Origin: Cellulomonas sp.
GTDB lineage: Bacteria > Actinomycetota > Actinomycetes > Actinomycetales > Cellulomonadaceae
Length of the DNA: 15,252 nucleotides
Direction: 5' to 3'
Assembly: GCA_031178805.1 (NCBI GenBank)
Contig: JAPSIJ010000017.1
Coordinates: 1 to 15,252, forward strand
Under the pieces are notes generated by a model that was not told where the DNA came from, did no database searches, and saw only the letters and a program-made list of their open reading frames with translations. Of this stretch, positions 12,869-15,252 are shown in pieces (the first letter of the stretch is position 1; each line of letters starts with the position of its first letter). The translations under genes and the position numbers were made by a program.

Positions 12869-14275
12869 CTACCGGTCCGCGGCGACGTCCGGGGGCACGT
12901 GGTTGGGCCCCGCCTCCGCCGGGCGCGGCCGGTCCTGCCGGTGCAGCCGCACCGCCACGAGGGCGACGTCGTCCTCCGCGCGCTCCGGGTTCAGCCGCCG
13001 GACCACCTCGTCGCACAGGTCGTCCAGCGGCAGGTCGGCCAGCTCGGCGAGGACCGCCCGCAGCTGCTCGATGCGGCCCCGGAGGTCCGCGTCCCGGCGC
13101 TCCACCAGCCCGTCGGTGTAGAGCAGCACCGTCGATCCGCGGTCGAGGACCACCTCGTGCTCGCGGCGCTCCGCGTCGGGCACCACGCCGAGGATGACGT
13201 CGTTGCCCAGGGCGGTGAGCGGCAGCACGCTGCCGTCGGGGTGGATCACGAGCGGCGGCAGGTGCCCGGCGTTGGACCAGCGCAGCCGCGTCACCCCCCG
13301 CTCGCGCTCGTCGGGGGTCTGCTCGAACCGCGCCACCACGGCGCTGGCCATCGCCGGGAGCTGCAGCGTGCGCACCGCGGCGTCGACGTCGCGCAGCAGG
13401 GCCGCCGGCGCGTGCCCCGTCGCCACGGCGATGCCGCGCAGCATCGACCGGATCTGGCCCATCAGGGCCGCGGCCTCGATGTCGTGCCCGACCACGTCGC
13501 CGATGACGACCACGGTGGCGCCGTCGCGCTGCAGGAAGGCGTCGTACCAGTCGCCCCCGACCTTGGCGGACACCGCGGCCGGCTGGTACCGGACGACCAC
13601 CTGCATGTGGTCGGGCTCGACCGGCGCGGTCAGGAGCGAGCGCTGGAACACCTCGGCCACGTGCCGCTGCCGCCGGTACAGCAGGGCGTTGTCCAGCGCC
13701 AGGCCGGCCCGGTCCGCCACGACCGCCAGGGTGCGCAGCTCGGTCTCGGTGACCGGCGCGCGCCCCGGCCCGCCGAAGAGGCTGATCGCGCCCACGGTCC
13801 GGCCGCGGGCGCGGACGGGCTGGATCACGGCGTGCTCGGGTCCGAGCTCGCCGATCACGTCGTGGGCCCGGCCCGGGGCGAGCACCGCCCGCACCGCCGC
13901 GGTGGCGCCGGCGGGGACCAGCACCGGGCGCGCCGACTGCAGCGCCTCCGCGAGCAGCGACTCGCGGGTGAGGGCGCCGAGCCGCGAGGCCGCGTACCGC
14001 TCGACCAGCGCGCGGGCGCCCGGGTCGGCGTGCCACCACCCGGCGTCGCGCAGCCGCGGGCCCCCGCGGTGCTGGTCCTCGTCGTGCTCGACCAGCGTGA
14101 TCACGGCCCAGTCGCCGAGGGCGGGCACGAGCAGGCGGGCGAGGCGCGCGACCGCCTCCTCCGGGTCGACCGTCTCGGCGAGCTGCCCGCTGACGCGCGC
14201 CTCGAGGTCGCGGTCCCAGGAGGGTGCGTGCCGCACCGGGAGCGGCCGCGTCGGGGTACCGGGGTCGTCGGTCAC
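12869..14275 (-). CDS. GAF-SpoIIE serine/threonine phosphatase
   Basis: This roughly 468-residue cytoplasmic protein couples a sensory GAF domain (about 30-190; AVIQPVRARGRTVGAISLFG) to a SpoIIE/PP2C phosphatase domain (about 220-440). Metal-binding and family motifs are present: VGGDWYDAF, VVIGDVVGHDIEAAALMGQIRSMLR, RLRWSNAGHLPPLV, VLLYTDGLVERR and EDDVALVAVRL. Relatives (RsbU/RsbP-like) dephosphorylate anti-anti-sigma factors; no anti-sigma gene is nearby, so the target is unknown. Two GTG starts are possible. GTG 14293 has no ribosome binding site; GTG 14275 has GAGGAG about 10 nt upstream and is preferred. It is divergent from the CoA-binding gene and shares a palindrome-containing promoter region with it. 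Confidence 0.9.
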   Translation of the reverse strand: MTDDPGTPTRPLPVRHAPSWDRDLEARVSGQLAETVDPEEAVARLARLLVPALGDWAVITLVEHDEDQHRGGPRLRDAGWWHADPGARALVERYAASRLGALTRESLLAEALQSARPVLVPAGATAAVRAVLAPGRAHDVIGELGPEHAVIQPVRARGRTVGAISLFGGPGRAPVTETELRTLAVVADRAGLALDNALLYRRQRHVAEVFQRSLLTAPVEPDHMQVVVRYQPAAVSAKVGGDWYDAFLQRDGATVVVIGDVVGHDIEAAALMGQIRSMLRGIAVATGHAPAALLRDVDAAVRTLQLPAMASAVVARFEQTPDERERGVTRLRWSNAGHLPPLVIHPDGSVLPLTALGNDVILGVVPDAERREHEVVLDRGSTVLLYTDGLVERRDADLRGRIEQLRAVLAELADLPLDDLCDEVVRRLNPERAEDDVALVAVRLHRQDRPRPAEAGPNHVPPDVAADR

Positions 14276-14329
14276 GGCGGGCGCGCTCCTCACACGGCGG
14301 GTCCCGCCGGGCCGGGACGCGGAGCGCCG

Positions 14330-14335
14330 ATGCTA
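14330..14335 (-). promoter_or_regulatory. Predicted -10 of the phosphatase gene
   Basis: TAGCAT on the minus strand matches TAnnnT and predicts a start near 14322, leaving a leader of about 47 nt that contains the GAGGAG site for GTG 14275. Its -35 would fall in the inverted repeat at 14340-14361, which lacks a recognisable -35 hexamer. Confidence 0.45.
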
Positions 14336-14339
14336 CGCG

Positions 14340-14361
14340 AGCGGCCGCGGGCGCGGCCGCT
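14340..14361. repeat. Inverted repeat between divergent phosphatase and CoA-binding genes
   Basis: AGCGGCCGC - GGGC - GCGGCCGCT is a perfect inverted repeat with 9-bp arms and a 4-bp spacer. It lies between the two predicted -10 elements, in the spacer/-35 region of both promoters, so it could be an operator. It could also arise by chance in GC-rich DNA. Confidence 0.6.
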
Positions 14362-14365
14362 GTGG

Positions 14366-14371
14366 TTACCT
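14366..14371 (+). promoter_or_regulatory. Possible -10 of a leaderless CoA-binding gene
   Basis: TTACCT lies 6 nt before ATG 14378. It fits the leaderless geometry but departs from TAnnnT at the second base. No ribosome binding site precedes the ATG. Confidence 0.3.
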
Positions 14372-14377
14372 GGCCGC

Positions 14378-14800
14378 ATGGCCGTCAACGACCCCGCCGT
14401 CATCCGCCGGCTGCTGACCACGCCGGGCACCTGGGCCGTCGTCGGCCTGTCCACGAACCGCGCCCGCGCGGCGTACGGCGTCGCGGCCTACCTGCAGGAC
14501 CTGGGCCACCGGATCGTCCCGGTGCACCCGCGGGCGGAGACGGTGCACGGGGCGCCGGGGGTGCGCCGGGTCGCGGACGTCGCGGACGTCGCCGGGCCGG
14601 TCGACGTGGTGGACGTGTTCGTGAACTCCGCCCTGGCCGGCGCCGTGGTGGACGACGCGATCGCCGCCGGCGCGGGCGCGGTGTGGCTGCAGCTCGGCGT
14701 GGTGGACGAGGCGGCGGCCGCGCGGGCCGAGGCCGCCGGGCTCGCCGTCGTGATGGACACCTGCCCGGCGATCGAGGGCCGGCGGCTCGGCCTGCGCTGA
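14378..14800 (+). CDS. CoA-binding (YccU/COG1832) domain protein
   Basis: This 140-residue cytoplasmic protein consists of one CoA-binding Rossmann domain: TWAVVGLSTNRARAAYGVAAYLQDLGHRIVPVHP (about 18-51), VDVVDVFVN (about 81-89), AVWLQLGVVDEAAAARAEAAGL, and the end motif VVMDTCPAIEGRRLGL. That C-terminal Cys-Pro motif is typical of the stand-alone family also found as the N-terminal part of acyl-CoA synthetases. The role in bacteria is not clear. Length is normal. The ATG is chosen from family fit; the frame upstream is antisense to the phosphatase gene. Confidence 0.88.
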   Translation: MAVNDPAVIRRLLTTPGTWAVVGLSTNRARAAYGVAAYLQDLGHRIVPVHPRAETVHGAPGVRRVADVADVAGPVDVVDVFVNSALAGAVVDDAIAAGAGAVWLQLGVVDEAAAARAEAAGLAVVMDTCPAIEGRRLGLR

Positions 14801-14879
14801 CCGGCCGGGCGGACCGTGCCGGGCGCCGCTGTGCCCGAGGTCACCGTGCCCCGTCCGCCCACGCGGGCCGCCCGGCGGC

Positions 14880-14885
14880 TACGAT
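14880..14885 (+). promoter_or_regulatory. Predicted -10 of the DEAD-box helicase gene
   Basis: TACGAT matches TAnnnT. Start site would be near 14892, inside a 6-1-6 inverted repeat GAACTC-G-GAGTTC (14890-14902). No clear -35 is visible. Confidence 0.45.
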
Positions 14886-14891
14886 GGGGGA

Positions 14892-15053
14892 ACTCGGAGT
14901 TCGTCGCAGTGTCCCGTGATGTGCGTGCCGAGGCCCCACCCCCTTCGTCGTGGCGGCCTCGTGATGTGTGGGTGTGGGAGTGCGACCGCGTGGCCGACCG
15001 ATCCCGTGCGGTCCAGCAGCTCCCCCCAGCGACACGAAACGGTGCTGTCTTCC
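14892..15053 (+). ncRNA. Long structured 5' leader of the helicase mRNA (candidate)
   Basis: About 160 nt separate the predicted start site from ATG 15054. It can form a hairpin: CGAGGCC (14929-14935) with GGCCTCG (14955-14961), extended inward by CCAC/GTGG with one bulged C and a 10-nt loop containing TTCG. The 9-nt direct repeat CGTGATGTG (14915-14923 and 14960-14968) flanks it. No reading frame with family features lies here. I do not recognise a known riboswitch. DEAD-box RNA helicases often have leaders that fold, which makes regulation here plausible. Confidence 0.4.
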
Positions 15054-15252
15054 ATGACGTCTGTGCTCGACCCTGCCCTGCCCGAGAACGCCACCACCTT
15101 CGCCGACCTGGACCTGCCCGCGCCGCTGCGCGAGGCCGTCCTCGGGCTCGGCTTCACCACCCCCACCGCCATCCAGGCCGAGGCGATCCCCGCCCTGCTG
15201 TCGGGCCGCGACATCACCGGTGTCGCGCAGACCGGCACCGGCAAGACCGCCG
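15054..15252 (+). CDS. DEAD-box ATP-dependent RNA helicase (5' part)
   Basis: The first 66 residues of a DEAD-box helicase are present; the gene runs off the window. The Q motif is complete: FADLDLPAPLREAVLGLGF, TPTAIQAEAIP and the aromatic upstream, followed by LLSGRDITGVAQTGTGKTA with motif I (Walker A, AQTGTGKT) at about 58-65. Such enzymes unwind short RNA duplexes in ribosome assembly, mRNA decay or cold adaptation. ATG 15054 is favoured by the Q-motif position and by MTSVLDPALPENATTF as a plausible short N-terminus. No Shine-Dalgarno is visible before the ATG (GTGCTGTCTTCC), which is odd for a gene with a long leader. A 5'-leader structure may act in place of it. Confidence 0.92.
   Translation, partial: MTSVLDPALPENATTFADLDLPAPLREAVLGLGFTTPTAIQAEAIPALLSGRDITGVAQTGTGKTA

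Noticed and set aside
14890..14902. LexA (SOS) box near the helicase start site
   Set aside because: GAAC and GTTC are present but separated by 5 nt (GAAC-TCGGA-GTTC), while the actinobacterial SOS box needs 4.

Overview
The window is about 75% GC with dense, often overlapping genes, GTG starts and few Shine-Dalgarno sequences, which points to a high-GC actinobacterium. The block from 7313 to 12753 has the order pgsA2 - DUF881 - small basic protein - DUF881 - garA - ftsR - bifunctional-nuclease domain - MerR, i.e. Mycobacterium tuberculosis Rv1822-Rv1830 without gcvH. Together with an intracellular GH10 xylanase under a LacI regulator, this suggests the order Micrococcales and fits Cellulomonadaceae best; that placement is inference.

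Layout. 1-2048: a possible gene fragment, a SAM methyltransferase and a small cupin (all minus), then a second methyltransferase (plus). 2050-5688: an AI-2E family permease (minus) divergent from a plus-strand lacI-GH10 xylanase pair. A perfect 14-bp LacI-type palindrome lies in the lacI promoter, and a three-copy 19-bp tandem repeat covers the lacI stop codon. 5697-7234: an UlaG-like MBL-fold hydrolase (minus) divergent from an orphan ParA ATPase (plus). 7255-7297: a strong hairpin shared by convergent parA and the MerR gene. 7313-12753: the conserved minus-strand cell-envelope and central-metabolism cluster. 12869-14275: a GAF-SpoIIE phosphatase (minus), divergent from a CoA-binding protein (plus, 14378-14800), with a long inverted repeat between them. 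14801-15252: a long non-coding leader and the start of a DEAD-box RNA helicase.

How the genes work together. The xylanase has no signal peptide, so it should cleave xylo-oligosaccharides already imported, with LacI sensing the sugar. In the central cluster, PgsA2 makes anionic phospholipid, the two DUF881 proteins and Sbp are membrane-associated, GarA is an FHA switch on 2-oxoglutarate metabolism, and FtsR is a MerR-type regulator tied to ftsZ. GTGA start/stop overlaps link pgsA to DUF881, DUF881 to sbp, and garA to ftsR.

A recurring feature is a TAnnnT-like -10 hexamer 6-7 nt before an ATG/GTG with no usable Shine-Dalgarno. This predicts leaderless mRNAs for up to seven genes. I saw no mobile element, CRISPR array, tRNA or rRNA. 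Most of the window is ordinary actinobacterial chromosome; the most interesting points are the missing gcvH, the helicase leader, the LacI operator with an intracellular xylanase, and the inverted repeat at 14340.
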